Shown here: in pieces, positions 48,330 to 60,269 of the stretch
Layout: each line of letters opens with the position of its first letter
Position numbering within the stretch: the stretch's first letter is position 1
Assembly: GCA_003290165.1 (NCBI GenBank)
Contig: QNQO01000796.1
Location: forward strand, 124,001-188,000
Source of the DNA: Berberis thunbergii
Lineage: Eukaryota > Streptophyta > Magnoliopsida > Ranunculales > Berberidaceae
Direction of reading: 5' to 3'
DNA: 64,000 nt
Translations under genes and position numbers: made by a program
The notes under the pieces: model-generated
What the model was told of the DNA's origin: nothing
Seen by the model: the letters and a program-made list of their open reading frames with translations, nothing else
Databases searched by the model: none

Positions 48330-50014
48330 TCACAGAGAATTGCTGAGAGCTAGAGCCTTCAAGAGGTTGTGAGAGAGTTGTTGTAGTTTTTGGGTGTAGG
48401 TGGCGATCAATTGGGTGTGGGTTAGATCCAGTTCAGATGGGCAAGAATGAAACAGTTTACTTGGAATTGTGGATTGGGTGGACGAAGCTCCTGGAAAAGA
48501 AAAGATGGGTTTGGGTCCAGGCTTGGAATCATGTTGAAAACATGAGTAATGGACTGGGTCCAAATTTCCTGAGTTGGATTTTGACACAGGAGTCCTTATG
48601 CTTGGGTTTACAAAATTGGGTGAGAAGAAAGACCTTGTGCTTGAGGAATAGTTACTTGGGTTTGGTTTTGGGCTTGGGCTTAAGAGGGTATTGGGAGTTG
48701 AGAGTTAGAAACCCTAGGAGCTAGCTGGATGGCACAAGCGGTATGTGAGAAAATTGAATGCGAAAAAGAATAATTGAATGTTTCATCTGACAGTTGTCGT
48801 GGTTGTAGCTAGAGGGGTGGTTGTGATCAGCCTGCTTGTAAGGGAGTATGGATTTGGGATAGAGAGGTCATGTTGAAGGATGTTGAAGAGGGAGTGAGAA
48901 CCTGAGAAGCCCTTTATGGCGTTCGTTGTTTGAGAAGAGTAAGGACAAATGAAAGGTTGGGTGTATCTGTTGACTATATTCCGATTAGGGAAGGCTGAAC
49001 CCCAGTGTATTCTTCAACTCTCACCTTGATTCTAGCACTACCTTGGAAAGGTAAGTGCAATCCCTTAGAATGATTGCTAGAGTTCAATTGCATGTAGGAA
49101 TGCATCGCTGAGTTGAACAGTGGACAAGCCGATTTGAAAGTGTGACCCAGCATGCCACAACAAAAACAAAAAGGCGAAATATCTTCATAGCACAATTTGA
49201 GAAGAAAGGTACGTCCTTAAAGCACTCCAAAAGTTGTTTCCATTTTGCAAGGTAGAGGTTTAGAGACATCTAACCACACTTTGAAGCGAATAAATGGAAT
49301 ATAAAGGTCTTGCAGAGATTGCACGTCCACCTCCATGAAGTGGCCAAGACATAAATCCAGCACTTGAATATCCTCAAAAGAGATTTTTTGTTCAGGAAAT
49401 TCATGGAACCGAACCCAACAGGGCACTTCCGAAAACTTGATGGACATAACATTGTCATTCCATTCTTTAATAGAGACCAGACGTCCGAACAACGACCATG
49501 GCTCACAGGTGAGTATCCTTTCCATATCCTCCTTATTTGTAAATTGTACCGAGTAGTATTTGTTTCTTGCATCTTGGTTATTTGGCAGTTTCACAATGCC
49601 GAAAGGAGGGACATTCTCCCATTGCAAGGGCATTCGAAATGTAAAGACCTCTTTACTAAGGTATTGATTCTTAAAATACTTTGTAACAATTCAAAGTTCA
49701 GGATCATCAGAGAGGCTCAGTTCTCTTATTGCAAAAGAGGGGTTGGAAGAGTGAGATTTTTTTTCCAATTGGGTTTCAAGATTGCGAATCAGTAGATTCG
49801 TGTGGGCTTGGTGGGGATAAGCTGGAGTGGAATTTGGAAGTGGGGGCGTTGTAGGAGGGGCCATTGGCGGGGAAAAGGGATGTACGTTGTGAAAGATGAG
49901 AAGTGGGTTAAAGGAAACTGGGGATGGATTAGATGGCGATGAATGAATAGGGCTAGGAAGAGAATTCGAAGTTAATGACGGAAATGGATTATTATGTTGT
50001 CCTGTTGAATCCAT
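48330..50014 (-). pseudogene. LINE ORF1 remnant (nucleic acid-binding)
   Basis: The frame opens at 50014 (MDSTGQHNNPFPSLTSNSLP), a proline- and serine-rich N-terminus. After a frame change, 49633-49217 encodes a DUF4283-like RNA-binding domain (NKEDMERILTCEPWSLFGRL, then EVPCWVRFHEFP). A CCHC-type zinc knuckle follows at about 49190-49110 (CYEDISPFCFCCGMLGHTFK). The rest to 48330 is low-complexity and broken. Confidence 0.7.
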
Positions 50015-50194
50015 TTGCAGGGAATTGAAGCAATAATGAGCTTAAAAAACGTGGATAAAGGGAGTTGTTGTTGAAATTGAAGTGATTAATGCAATGGAGT
50101 TCATATTACTGCCAAGGCTTATTGATTGATCTGTGATGACATAGTAACATCATTTTCCTTTTATTTTTCTATTAGCTAGACGACTTCCAATAAT

Positions 50195-51780
50195 GTGGTA
50201 CCCTTCAGACTACATAACAAATCTCCCCACAACATCTATGCAAATTCGAACGAGCCCTCAACAAGGTTTTCCTGGACTTATAAATTCTAAAACAGTTCCA
50301 CAGTCTACCCATTTGGTTATGGATTAAGTTAAACCACATTCAACTACAACATCACTTCGGTTCCTAATCAAATCACGTTCAAGCTACAAAAATTCCAACA
50401 ATGTCAACTGCTTAAGTTTAATAATGGTAGCAAACTTGCTTGCTCGGCAATCCTAATTGAAAAATCAAATTGTACCAACAATATCTTAGTTGTTGTAAAT
50501 ATACAAAACACTGGTCGAAAAGATGGACATAATGTAGCGTTACCATACTCTGTACCACCATCTGATATTGTTGGAGTGCCAGTCAAACGACTAAATGGGT
50601 TCAAAAGGGTATTTGTGAATGTTGGGGCATCTCAAGACGTGATATTTAGGGATGGCAGTGAGGCGGATTTTCACAGATATCCGCCCCACTCGCCCCGTTT
50701 GGGGCGGATTTGGTTAAGGGTTCGTGGATGTTGGGGCGAATACGGATCTTCGATCTGTATCCGTTTATTAATCCGGGCGGATACGGATTTGGCCATATCC
50801 GCCCCACAGATATCCGTTTAACCGGTAAATTTACAAAAATGGCCTTCGGCTATATAAAGGATTAAATGTATCTCTCACAAATCCTCGCCCTCCCTCACAC
50901 ACACCTTCGCTCTCACTCACACCAGAACTAGAGCCAGAGCCTCTCACTTTCACTCTCACACACACTTTCGCCCCCTCACACACAGCAGAGCCCTCTCCCT
51001 CTCACTCTCACACGCACCTTAGCCTCTCCCTCTCACACAGTCACACACAGATTCTCATTCGTCTTCGCCTCTCCCTCTCACACACAGATCCTCACTCGAA
51101 GATGAAGGGTCGAAGCCAGGGTTTCGCCTCTCACGGCTAAGGGTTTCGAAGGGTCGAAGTCGAAGCCTCCTCCGCCTTCCTCTCCCCATCAGAGATTGAG
51201 ATTTGATATGAGATCGGATTCTCACAGTCAAAGTCGAAATCGAAGTCAAAGCTCCCACCTCATCCGCCTTCCTCTCCCCATCAGGTATCTGATGTCTCAG
51301 ATCTGAGATTAGATTCTCACAGTCAAAGTCGAAATCGAAGCTCCCACCTCATCCGCCTTCCTCTCCCCATCAGAGATCTGATGTCTCAGATCTGATATCT
51401 GATCTCAGATTCTGTAGATAATTTTTTTTTTGCAATTTATTGTATGGTTTTTTGTAATTTTTTGTATGTATCTTTCGATTGTATTTTTGTTTGTATTTAA
51501 TTTTTGAATGAAGTATCTTTTATTGTAGATGTATCATTTAGAAGAAATTTTTTTAACGGGTATGTGGGCGGGGCAGATATCCGTCAATTCGTGCGGGGCG
51601 GAGGTGGGTTTTAATTAAATTTATAAACGGATTGGCGGGGCGGATTTGGGGATCCGTTCTTCCTGACGGGGCGGGGATGGATTTGCTCAAATCCGCCCCA
51701 TTGCCATTCCTAGTGGTATCCGACTTAAATACTTGTGAAAGTTTCAACATTGTTGACGTTATGAGTTATTACCTAGGGGT
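50195..51780 (+). pseudogene. GH3 beta-xylosidase-like C-terminal fragment, copy 2, split by a hAT element
   Basis: From about 50195 the plus strand reads MWYPSDYITNLPTTSMQIRT then SPQQGFPG. After a one-base frame change it continues STVYPFGYGLS and FNYNITSVPNQITFKLQKFQ. A further part reads VVVNIQNTGRKDGHNVALPY, VPPSDIVGVPVKRLNGFKRV and FVNVGASQDV up to 50646. After the hAT element, VVSDLNTCESFNIVDV follows from 51713. WYP-Y-KVPMT, YPFGYGLSYT-F and the Fn3-like C-terminal blocks are typical of plant GH3 beta-xylosidases, which trim xylan/arabinan in the cell wall. Frameshifts, an in-frame stop and the insertion show that it is dead. Confidence 0.75.
50647..51712. mobile_element. hAT-type element inserted in the GH3 fragment
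   Basis: The ends are TAGGGATGGCAGTGAGGCGG and, read inward from the right, TAGGAATGGCAATGGGGCGG. The flanks GTGATATT and GTGGTATC (50639-50646 and 51713-51720) match at 6 of 8 bases. Subterminal GC-rich arms carry repeated ATCCGCCCC words. The CT-rich middle holds about three tandem copies of an 85-bp unit at 51170-51410 (GATTCTCACAGTCAAAGTCG, then CATCCGCCTTCCTCTCCCCA). No transposase is seen. Confidence 0.75.
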
Positions 51781-52440
51781 GAACATTCCATTGTAGTAGG
51801 GAATGGTGTAGAAGTATTGAAAAATATTTTTAAAGTATTCAATTGGCAGTAACTATTTCACACCACCATAAGTACTGTCCCACACCACTATACTCTCCCA
51901 CATCACCAATATAAACATGCATCCCTCCCATACTCCTCTCCCCTCTAATTCGATTGCTTCCCTCCCATACTCATCGCTCTCCTCCAAATTCGATTTTGTT
52001 CCCTCCCATACGACTCAACACTCCACTCTCTCCCCCAAATCGATTTTCTTCCCTCCCAATCGACTCACCACTCCATTATCTTCCCCAAATTCAAACCATT
52101 TCTCCCAAATCATTTTCTTCAATGTCAATTTCTCCCCCATTCTCTCAACTGTCTTTCACCAAATTTTGAACATCTTCTTTCCTCCTACTTCATTCATTGC
52201 GTCACTCTCCCACAGTCTTCGTCCTTCCTCCCACACTCGTCTCTATCTCCCTCATTTTCTCAACAAGTTTCCATTGTTCCAAAAGGTTCATGTGCGATCT
52301 CTCCAACATGTAATTCAAACACTAAATGAAATACTAAATTGAACTCCAAACCGAATTCTAAAATGTGGAATAATAAACAATGACAGCAACATTCTTCAAT
52401 GTAAAATTTTAACAAACTTCAAAACTCAAAATCTGAAGAA
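51781..52440. repeat. CT-rich low-complexity region
   Basis: From about 51900 to 52280 the plus strand is dominated by CTCCCATACTC, CCCAAATTCGATT and TTCCCTCCCA words, forming decayed short repeats. Open frames here are by-products of the composition. Confidence 0.6.
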
Positions 52441-52599
52441 AAAAATTTGAACAGAGTTTGCGTTTTCACGCATTCGCATGGGACAATGCGAGTGAAAGTC
52501 TCACATTCGCATAGGGATGGGCGAATATGCGACTCTCATTTGCATTGGTTTGTGAATTTGGGATTCCCATTTGCGTGAAAACACACTCTGTTTATTTTT

Positions 52600-52960
52600 T
52601 GGATAGATTTGCGTGACTTTCATACAAAGACCATAACTTTTTCATTTCAAAACATTTTCAAGTGATTCAAATTGTGTTCATTGGATAACTTAGAGTACTA
52701 CATTTTTTTTTATAAGCTTGAGAATCGGTCTCCATCGATCATATAAGTTGGTCGAAAGTCAGGGACACTACCCTGTTTTCTTTACTGAACAGATTTGAGC
52801 AACTTTAGTAAAATGACTATAACTTGCTCATTTCAAAACATTTTGAACTGATTCAAATTGTGTTTATTGGATAACTCAATGTGCTACATTTTTCATGTTA
52901 TGATGAGCTTGAGAATTGGTCTCAATTGAGCGTATCAATTGGCCAATATATATGTTTTGA
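52600..52960 (+). repeat. pair of diverged direct repeats, period about 180 bp
   Basis: Two stretches, about 52620-52760 and 52800-52945, share CATTTCAAAACATTTT, GATTCAAATTGTGTT, ATTGGATAACT and AGCTTGAGAAT. The pattern resembles a satellite or the subrepeats of a larger element. No coding frame was found. Confidence 0.6.
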
Positions 52961-54056
52961 AACGCATACTCTGTCCAAATTTTCCTTCTTCAGATTTTTA
53001 GTTTTGTTTTATGTCATTTTTGTTGAGGTTGCAAGGAGTTATCCATGTTCAACTTCCCTCTTATTTGTCACTCTCAAGTCTCAGGTCTTCTTTGTTGTAT
53101 TGTAAATGACATTGTGAGACAATGTGGGTTGGTGAAGAGATGGGGAACCATAAAATTTTCATTTATGCACTTAATTAATGTTATATGCATGAAATTAGTC
53201 AGACACATTTGAAATACACTTGTATGAATTAACATCATGAATGAGCAGGAAAATTGAGAAATTATTTTGATAGAATTACACGAGAAGATAAGAAAATAAG
53301 AGAAAGATATGAGAAGAGAGGAGGAGATAAAGAAGCCCCCCCACGTGGCTGTGCATGAGAAGAGAGAAGAGGAGGGGATAATGACGGCGGGGGAAATGGT
53401 GGTGTGGTTGGGGACAGGTGGTGTTCTTCCTTGAAGAGAAAAAAGAGAAACATGTGAGATTAAAAGCCTATTTAATGGTGGTGTGGACGGGCAGTAGAAA
53501 AAAAAATGTTCATGGTGGCGTATTCTTTTCAAAAACTAAAATAATAACCATTAAGGACTCAAATTGTTTATAACAAAGTTGCAAATTTAAACTCAAACCT
53601 TTAGCTCAAGTGCTTGGTGTCAGACCCTTAAAACAATGTGCATCACTCGGTGCTTGAGGCAATTGCCTATATCTCATCCCCATGTCTTAAATTCTGACTA
53701 GTTCCTTTGGACACCCTTTTGTTGTAAATTGTAGGTTCAGGCTTGAACAACAGAATTCAAAAAATAAAGAAATAATGTATCCATGATGAGTTGTGTCTGA
53801 TTGATAACGACTTAACCAGTCAGCTAAAATCTGACCCAAAACAGAAGGTTTGCTCCAAAGTAATCATTAATGTGAGAAAGAGTGACTTCGGATAGTATAC
53901 GAGTTTGTGCAAATATGAGTTATGTTCTACTGATATGAAAACCCTGAACTCTGGACTGTTCTGCATATTACTTGAGGAAGTAATCTCTAACCATACTTTC
54001 TCTCCAGTCAATATGCTCTACTATATCTTTTAATTAGTGCGCTAAAAGAGTCAGGT
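52961..54056. other. intergenic, nothing recognised
   Basis: No gene, RNA or element border was identified. A purine-rich tract at 53270-53470 gives spurious CT-rich frames on the minus strand. Confidence 0.4.
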
Positions 54057-54346
54057 CCCTAGCGCCAGGAGAGCGTTAGGGAAGGTTATTTGGCACGTTT
54101 TTGGGAGAGAGAGAGGAGATCTTGAGCTCTTGAAAAGATCTTGAGTTCTTGAGAAAAATCCTCCATTAACAGGCCTTGAAGAGCACCATTAACAAGCCTT
54201 ATCTACTTCTCCCCTGTTAAAGAGAAAATGAGAGTGAGATTAGAAAAACAAAAACAGAGAGCAGTGGAGTAATCAAGTGCATCAAAATCTTCTCTCTCTC
54301 TCCTAAAAACGTGCTAGAGAGCCTCCCCTGGCGCTAGGGGTCTAGC
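54057..54346. repeat. 290-bp segment with terminal inverted repeats
   Basis: The left end reads TCCCTAGCGCCAGGAGAGC and the right end, read inward, CCCCTAGCGCCAGGGGAGGC. The interior has GAGA/CTCT-rich blocks that are partly complementary. It may be a small MITE; no target duplication was resolved. Confidence 0.5.
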
Positions 54347-54460
54347 TATCTAGAATTTTTAATGTTTTAATTGCCTTTACCGTCTTAATGGAATATGAGA
54401 GAACAACTCCATACTGAAAACCTTTCTACACAAGCAAATCAATTCATCACTTCTGCCACT

Positions 54461-54898
54461 TGTCACAACTATCTTCTTTCCTAACCAAGTGAGGTTAGCA
54501 AGTGTAAATAATGTAGAATATTCCACATTGTTCTAGAGAGTTCTCTAGAACCTTCCATAAAATTCCATAGAGTTCCATAGGATTCTAGTCCTTAGATATT
54601 TCTAAGGAAATGTGTAGAAGTTCATTGTAGACCGTTAGATCAAATTCATCACCACTGTCCATTGAGAAGGTGGAGTTGTATAAATAAGCTAAGGCCTCAT
54701 TTGTTGTAGTCACCTTAGAGAATTCAAGCAATATAAGTTCTACTTCTCTTAAGCTCTTTTTTGTGTTCTTAGCTTGCTTAGCTTTCCAAAGTCTAAGTAA
54801 GTCTTTTGTGGGCAAGGCTGACTAGATTTCTTTGATAAGTCGGGGCAAAGTTTGCTAATGCCGCACGGGAGGTACTTGTGAAAAGAAAACCCGTGACA
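54461..54898 (+). repeat. Gypsy 5' LTR
   Basis: A 438-bp direct repeat, closely matching 60760-61195. A TATA-like GTATAAATA at 54677-54685 probably marks the element promoter. Confidence 0.85.
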
Positions 54899-54949
54899 GT
54901 TGGTATCAGAGCCAAGTTTGGCAAGGTTTGTGAAATCATTCGACACAAG

Positions 54950-56350
54950 AGAATGTTGTCAGAGATCAACAATTCATCAACTGGCAACAACGACAAAGGT
55001 GAGAAAGTCCGTAAAGACAAGTCGAAAGACATGATCGCTGCGATGGATGAAAGGTTAGCTAAGTTGTGTGCCACCATGTCCGACTTGAGGGAGAAAATTG
55101 AAGACATGGACCAACGCATCGAGGGGGAAAACGTCCAATGGGGAGGACCAAAAGCTCCGAAAAGAGATGTAAGGAGCCTTAAACGCAGTAGTGGACATGG
55201 TCTCCAAGAAGATCGAGTCCCTTGAAGCACAAATTGTTGCCAAAGATGCGAAGATGCATGCTTACAGGGAAATAGTTGAGAAGCTAGAAACTCAACTCAA
55301 TGTGTGTATGGCTGCGGTAGCCAATGGCGAGACTACACCAGGGACAATCACCCACAGAGTCGAAGCTCCCAAACCTAAGGCCTATGGTGGGGCAAGGAGT
55401 GCAAGGGAGATATACAACTTCTTGTGGAACATGGAGTGCTACTTTGATGCGGTTGGCATAATAGATAAAACATCAAAGGTACGTAATGTCTCCTTATATT
55501 TAAATGATGTTGCTACAGTTTGGTGGCGTAGAAGGTCTGATGATGTCAAAAATGGATTGTGCACCATCGATACTTGAGAAGAATTCACGAAGGAACTCAA
55601 GAGACAATTCTACCCGAAGGATGCTGAAAACGAAGCTAGGGCCAACTTCGCCGCCTTCAACACAAGGAAGGCCACATAAGGGAGTATGTGAAGGAGTTCT
55701 CGGAGTTTCTCTTGGAGATTCCTGACATGGGAGAAAATGATGCTTTGTTTAGCTTCCTTGATGACCTAACAGGTTGGGCCAAGTTGGAATTGAAAAGGTG
55801 AGGTGTGCAAGACCTTGCAACGGCTATGGCTACGGCCGAATCCTTGATTGAGTTCAAGAGAAATAACTCATCCAAGGGGCAAGGGAAAAAGTCGAGTAAT
55901 GATGGCAAAGGTGGGAGAGACAAAGAGAAGTCCTCCAAAGACAAGGGAAAGGAGAAAATAGATGGATCACCCAAGAAGATATCTTGCTTCTTATGTAATG
56001 GACCCAATCGGGCATTCGAGTGTCCCAACCAGGGGAAATTTGTCGTGCTTGTCATGGAGGAAGAAGCCAAAGAAGAAAGGAGGATCGCCTCAATGAATCT
56101 CCTAAATGCCATTCAAGCTAAGGTCGAGGAACAACCACTAGGAAGGATGTATGTGGAGACCGAGATAGGGAACAAGACTTTGAAAGCCATGGTGGATACC
56201 GGAGCCGACACAGTCTACATGGCCAAAGACCTTGCTGAAGAAATTGACCTATCATATACTAAGGAGAAAGGATATATCAAGGGAGTCAATGCTAAAAGTC
56301 TCCCAATTGAAGGAATAGGTCGTGGCACCGATATTCGGCTTGGTCAATGG
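54950..56350 (+). pseudogene. Gypsy gag and protease remnant (first source)
   Basis: Gag is spread over three frames: 54953-55190 (EINNSSTGNNDKGEKVRKDK), 55191-55577 (VEAPKPKAYGGARSAREIYN) and 55580-55800. A degenerate zinc knuckle CFLCNGPNRAFEC (the histidine position is N) lies near 55984. The aspartic protease motif is at about 56180-56270 (AMVDTGADTVYMAKDLAEEI). Confidence 0.75.
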
Positions 56351-56392
56351 TGAGGTAAAGTCGACATAAGTATTGCTCCAATTGATGATCAC

Positions 56393-57915
56393 ATGTTCTA
56401 TTTGGGTATATATTTCTTGGACATGGTAAAGGCTTTCCTGGTTCCATATGCCAATACCATGTGCATCATGGAGAAGGGACAACCTTGTGTTGTGCCCGTG
56501 GTACAAAAAATAAGTAAGGAGAAAATGGTGTCCGCTCTCCAACTTTCTAAAGGAGTAAAGATGAATGAGCCTACTTACTTGGATACTCTCAAGGAAAACG
56601 AAGGTCCCATGGATGGAGGGGTGAATGCACCTAAGGTCGTCCAAGATGTTCTCAAGGAGTACAATGATGTTATGACTGCCGAGTTTCCTAAGAAGCTTCC
56701 ACCAAGGAGAGAGGTGGATCATGCTATTGAGTTAGAAGTTGGAGTAAAGCCACCCGCATTTGCTCCTTATCGCATGGCACCTCCTGAGCTCGAGGAGTTA
56801 AGAAAACAATTGAATGATTTACTTGATGCTAGTTATATCCGACCCTCCAAAGCTCTATATGGTGTGCCGATCTTATTTCAAAAGAAACATGATGGATCCC
56901 TACGGATTTGTATTGACTATCGAGCACTCAACAAGGTCACTATCAAGAACAAGTACCCGATTTCACTTATTGCAGATTTCTTTGATCAACTTGGTGATGC
57001 AAGGTACTTTACCAAACTTGACTTACGCTCGGGATATTATCAAGTACGCATAGCCGAAGGAGATGAACCAAAGACGACATGTGTAAGGTACAACTCTTAC
57101 GAGTTCTTAGTCATGCCATTTGGTTTAACTAATGCGCTGGCCACATTTTGCACTCTAATGAATAATGTACTAGCTCCTTACCTTAATCGGTTCGTAGTTG
57201 TGTACCTTGATGACATTGTGATCTATAGTAAGACATTGGAAGAACATGTGGATCACTTGAGGCAAGTGTTCCAAACTTTGAAGGAGAACGAGCTCTATGT
57301 TAAAAAAGAGAAGTGCTCATTTGCCCAAGAGGAGGTGACATTCTTGGGTTATATCATTGGCGAGGGCAAGTTTCGTATGGACAAGTATAAGGTACAAGCC
57401 ATCCAACAATGGGAACCACCGACCAAAGTCACCGACAAGATGGTTTTGGGTTGAGAACGACTTGATATACTCTAAGGGAAGGTGAATCTATGTTCCACCT
57501 CATGACAACCTAAGGAAGGAAGTCTTGAAAGAATGCCATGATAGCAAGTGGGCGGGACATCCAGATATACATCGAACTCTTGCTCTTGTGGATGATTCCT
57601 ATTATTGGCCACATATGAGGGATGATATCGAAGCATATGTGAAGACTTGTCTTGTATGCCAACAAGACAAAGTGGAGCAACGGTCATCGACCGACTTACT
57701 TGAACCTCTCCCCATTCCAGAGAGACATTGGGAGAGTGTCTCCTTGGATTTTATAGTTGGGTTGCTTGCATCGAAATGTTGCAATTGGATACTTGTGGTC
57801 GTGGATAGATTTTCGAAGTATGCCATCTTCATTCCCACACCCAAGAAGTGCACAGCCAAGCAAGCCGCACATTTATTCCTCAAACATGTGAAGTATTGGG
57901 GTGTGCTTAAGCCTT
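56393..57915 (+). pseudogene. Gypsy reverse transcriptase and integrase N-terminus (first source)
   Basis: The open block 56393-57454 carries reverse transcriptase motifs: DYRALNKVTIKNKYPI, FTKLDLRSGYYQVRI and catalytic VYLDDIVIYSKT. It breaks off after VQAIQQWEPPTKVTDK, where RNase H should begin. From about 57480 the integrase HHCC zinc finger follows ([14 protein letters not shown], then [11 protein letters not shown]) with the first catalytic aspartate in SLDFIVGL. The source switches near 57910. Confidence 0.8.
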
Positions 57916-60245
57916 TCATTGGAAAGTTCATTGTCGTCTATTTTGATGATATCCTTATCTATAGCCATAGTGAGGAAGAACATTTGCAGCATTTGAAGGA
58001 GGTTTTTGAAGCATTGCGGGCCAACATGTTGTATGTTAATCTGAAAAAGTGTAGCTTTATGACAGATAACTTAATATTCTTGGGCTTTGTCGTAAGCTCT
58101 GATGGAATCAAGGTTGATCAGGAAAAGGTGAAAGCTATCCGAGAATGGCCAACACCGAGAACAATTACAGAAGTTCGAAGTTTCCAAGGATTAGCGACAT
58201 TTTACCGGAGGTTCGTGAAGAATTTCAGTACTATCGCCGCACCTCTCACGGATTGTTTAAAGCAGAAACAATTCGCTTGGACATATCAAGCAGAACAAAG
58301 CTTTGCAGTTTTAAAGGAAAAATTGACAAATGCACCAGTTCTTGCACTTCCCAACTTCGAGAAGATGTTCGAAGTCGGTTGTGATGCTTCATGGGTAGGC
58401 ATTGGAGCTGTTCTATCTCAGGAGATGAAACCAATAGCCTTTTTTAGTGAAAAACTTAGCGACCCAAGAAAGAAATGGTCGACATATGATCAAGAGTTGT
58501 ATGCGGTCGTTCGCACATTGCAGCAATGAGAATCATACCTAGTGCAGAAGGAATTCATCCTCAACACGGACCATCAGGCTCTTAAGTATCTCAACAACTC
58601 TTCCAAAGCAAATCGGATGCATGCACGATGGATTGGCTACATTCAGAGGTTCACTTTTTCACTCAGGCACAAGTCAGGACAGTTGAACAAAGTCGCTGAT
58701 GCATTGAGTCGCCGAGTCATGTTGCTGACATCTGTTCGAGGTGAAATCATCAGATTTGATTATTTGAAAGACTTGTACGCGGAGGATGAAGACTTCAAGG
58801 ATGAATGACAAAAGTGTACTAATGGAACCACTGAAAAACACCAAATACATAATGGTTTTCTATTCTTTGAAAATCGTCTATGTATTCCCCGAGGATCCCT
58901 TAGGGAGCACATCATTCAAGAACTACACAGTGGAGGACTCAGTGGACACATGGGACGAGATAAAACCATTTCACTGGTGGAAGCTTGATACTACTGGCCG
59001 CATTTCAGGCGTGACGTGGAAAAGTTTGTCAAACGATGCTATACATGCCAGACTGCCAAAGGACAAGCTCAAAATACTGGACTCTATACGCCACTTCCAA
59101 TTCCGAATGCCCCTTGGGAAGATTTATCAATGGATTTCATCCTGGGATTGCCGCGTACACAAAGAGGTTCGGATTCTATCTTTGTTGTGATTGATCGCTT
59201 TTCTAAAATGACCCATTTTATTCCATGCAAGAAGACTTCAGATGCTACCCATATTGCTCAATTATTCTTTCGAGAAGTCGTTCGTCTACATGAGTTACCA
59301 AAGACCATAGTTTCTGATCATGATAGCAAATTTCTCAGCCATTTTTGGCGTACCTTGTGGAGAAGGCTTGACACATCATTACAGTATAGCAGCACGTGTC
59401 ATCCACAAACTGATGGGCAGACAGAAGTTACAAATCGTACCTTGGGCAATATGTTGCGATGCTTGATTAGGGAAAATCCAAGGCAATGGGAAAATGTGTT
59501 ACCACAAGCTGAATTCGCCTACAACAACGTGCCAAATCATTCAAGTGGTAAATCTCCTTTTGAAGTTGTTTACATTAGGCCCCCGTTACATACTCTAGAC
59601 TTGGTTCCTTTACCAAAACTTCCAGGAATGAGCATCATCGCTGACCATATGATTGAAAGGGTAACCAACATTCATGGAGAAGTAAAAAAGAAGTTGAAAG
59701 AATCTGCCGAGAAGTACAAAGCTGCCGCTGACAAACACAGGAGACACAAATCATTTCAAGAAGGGGATCTTATGATGGTCCATTTGCGCAAAGAATGGCT
59801 TCCAGCTGGAGAATACAACAAGCTTAAACAAAAGAAGAGAGGTCCATTTCAAATCCTTCACAAGATTAATGATAATGCATATGTCATTGATCTTTCGGAC
59901 GCATATACGATCTCGAAGACCTTCAATGTTCAAGATCTGTACGAGTACCATGGACCACCTTCGTTGCCTTATTCCAACTCGAGGACGAGTTGTGTTCTAG
60001 AGGGGGAGAACTGATGCAGGAACTGCACCAAGCCGCCCACGCGCCGCTCACAGAGTGTCAAAAGTCAACGACCCGCATGTATTTTTTTTCTTGTATTTCT
60101 GCAACAATTCATGTATAAATACCAACCCAATATGGATTTGTAGGCATCAAATTTTCAAATCAAAAACCTAAGTATCTATTCTCTGTGTGAGAAAATTACC
60201 TATCTTCTTTTTGTGAGATCGCAAGTTAGGGCGCACTTAGCAACC
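57915..60245 (+). pseudogene. Gypsy reverse transcriptase, RNase H, integrase and partial LTR (second source)
   Basis: The block begins inside a reverse transcriptase just before the catalytic motif ([20 protein letters not shown]). It continues through the connection ([20 protein letters not shown]), RNase H ([17 protein letters not shown], then TDHQALKYL) and a full integrase: zinc finger [12 protein letters not shown] at 59040; catalytic [20 protein letters not shown] and [10 protein letters not shown]. It ends at TGA near 60013. A purine tract AGAGGGGGAGAA and then LTR-like sequence starting TGATGCAGG follow to about 60245. Breaks: a TGA at 58527-58529 and a frame change near 58806-59016. 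Confidence 0.8.
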
Positions 60246-60269
60246 TGCTGCGTCACAAGAGGATGAAGA

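Larger units (their letters stand above)
43614..50060 (-). mobile_element. L1-type LINE, degenerate but nearly full length
   Basis: The minus strand carries ORF1 with a DUF4283-type domain and zinc knuckle, then ORF2 with endonuclease, reverse transcriptase, zinc-binding and RNase H regions. It ends in a poly(A) tail seen as the T run at 43614-43634. Numerous frameshifts and stops break both frames. The 5' end is placed near 50060 by the start of ORF1; no target duplication was resolved. The tail lies about 290 bp upstream of the membrane-protein gene start. Confidence 0.85.

Noticed and set aside
49364..49795. Plus-strand frame of 143 codons
   Set aside because: It is an antisense shadow of the LINE ORF1 nucleic acid-binding region.
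50901..51060. CACACA/CTCTCA-rich stretch as an independent microsatellite or gene leader
   Set aside because: It lies inside the hAT element 50647-51712 and is part of its normal interior.
51917..52342. Serine/proline-rich frame of 141 codons
   Set aside because: It comes from CT-rich low-complexity repeats, with no domain, splice or start context.
53074..53532. Minus-strand frame of 152 codons
   Set aside because: It comes from a purine-rich tract; no homology is recognised and the composition is biased.
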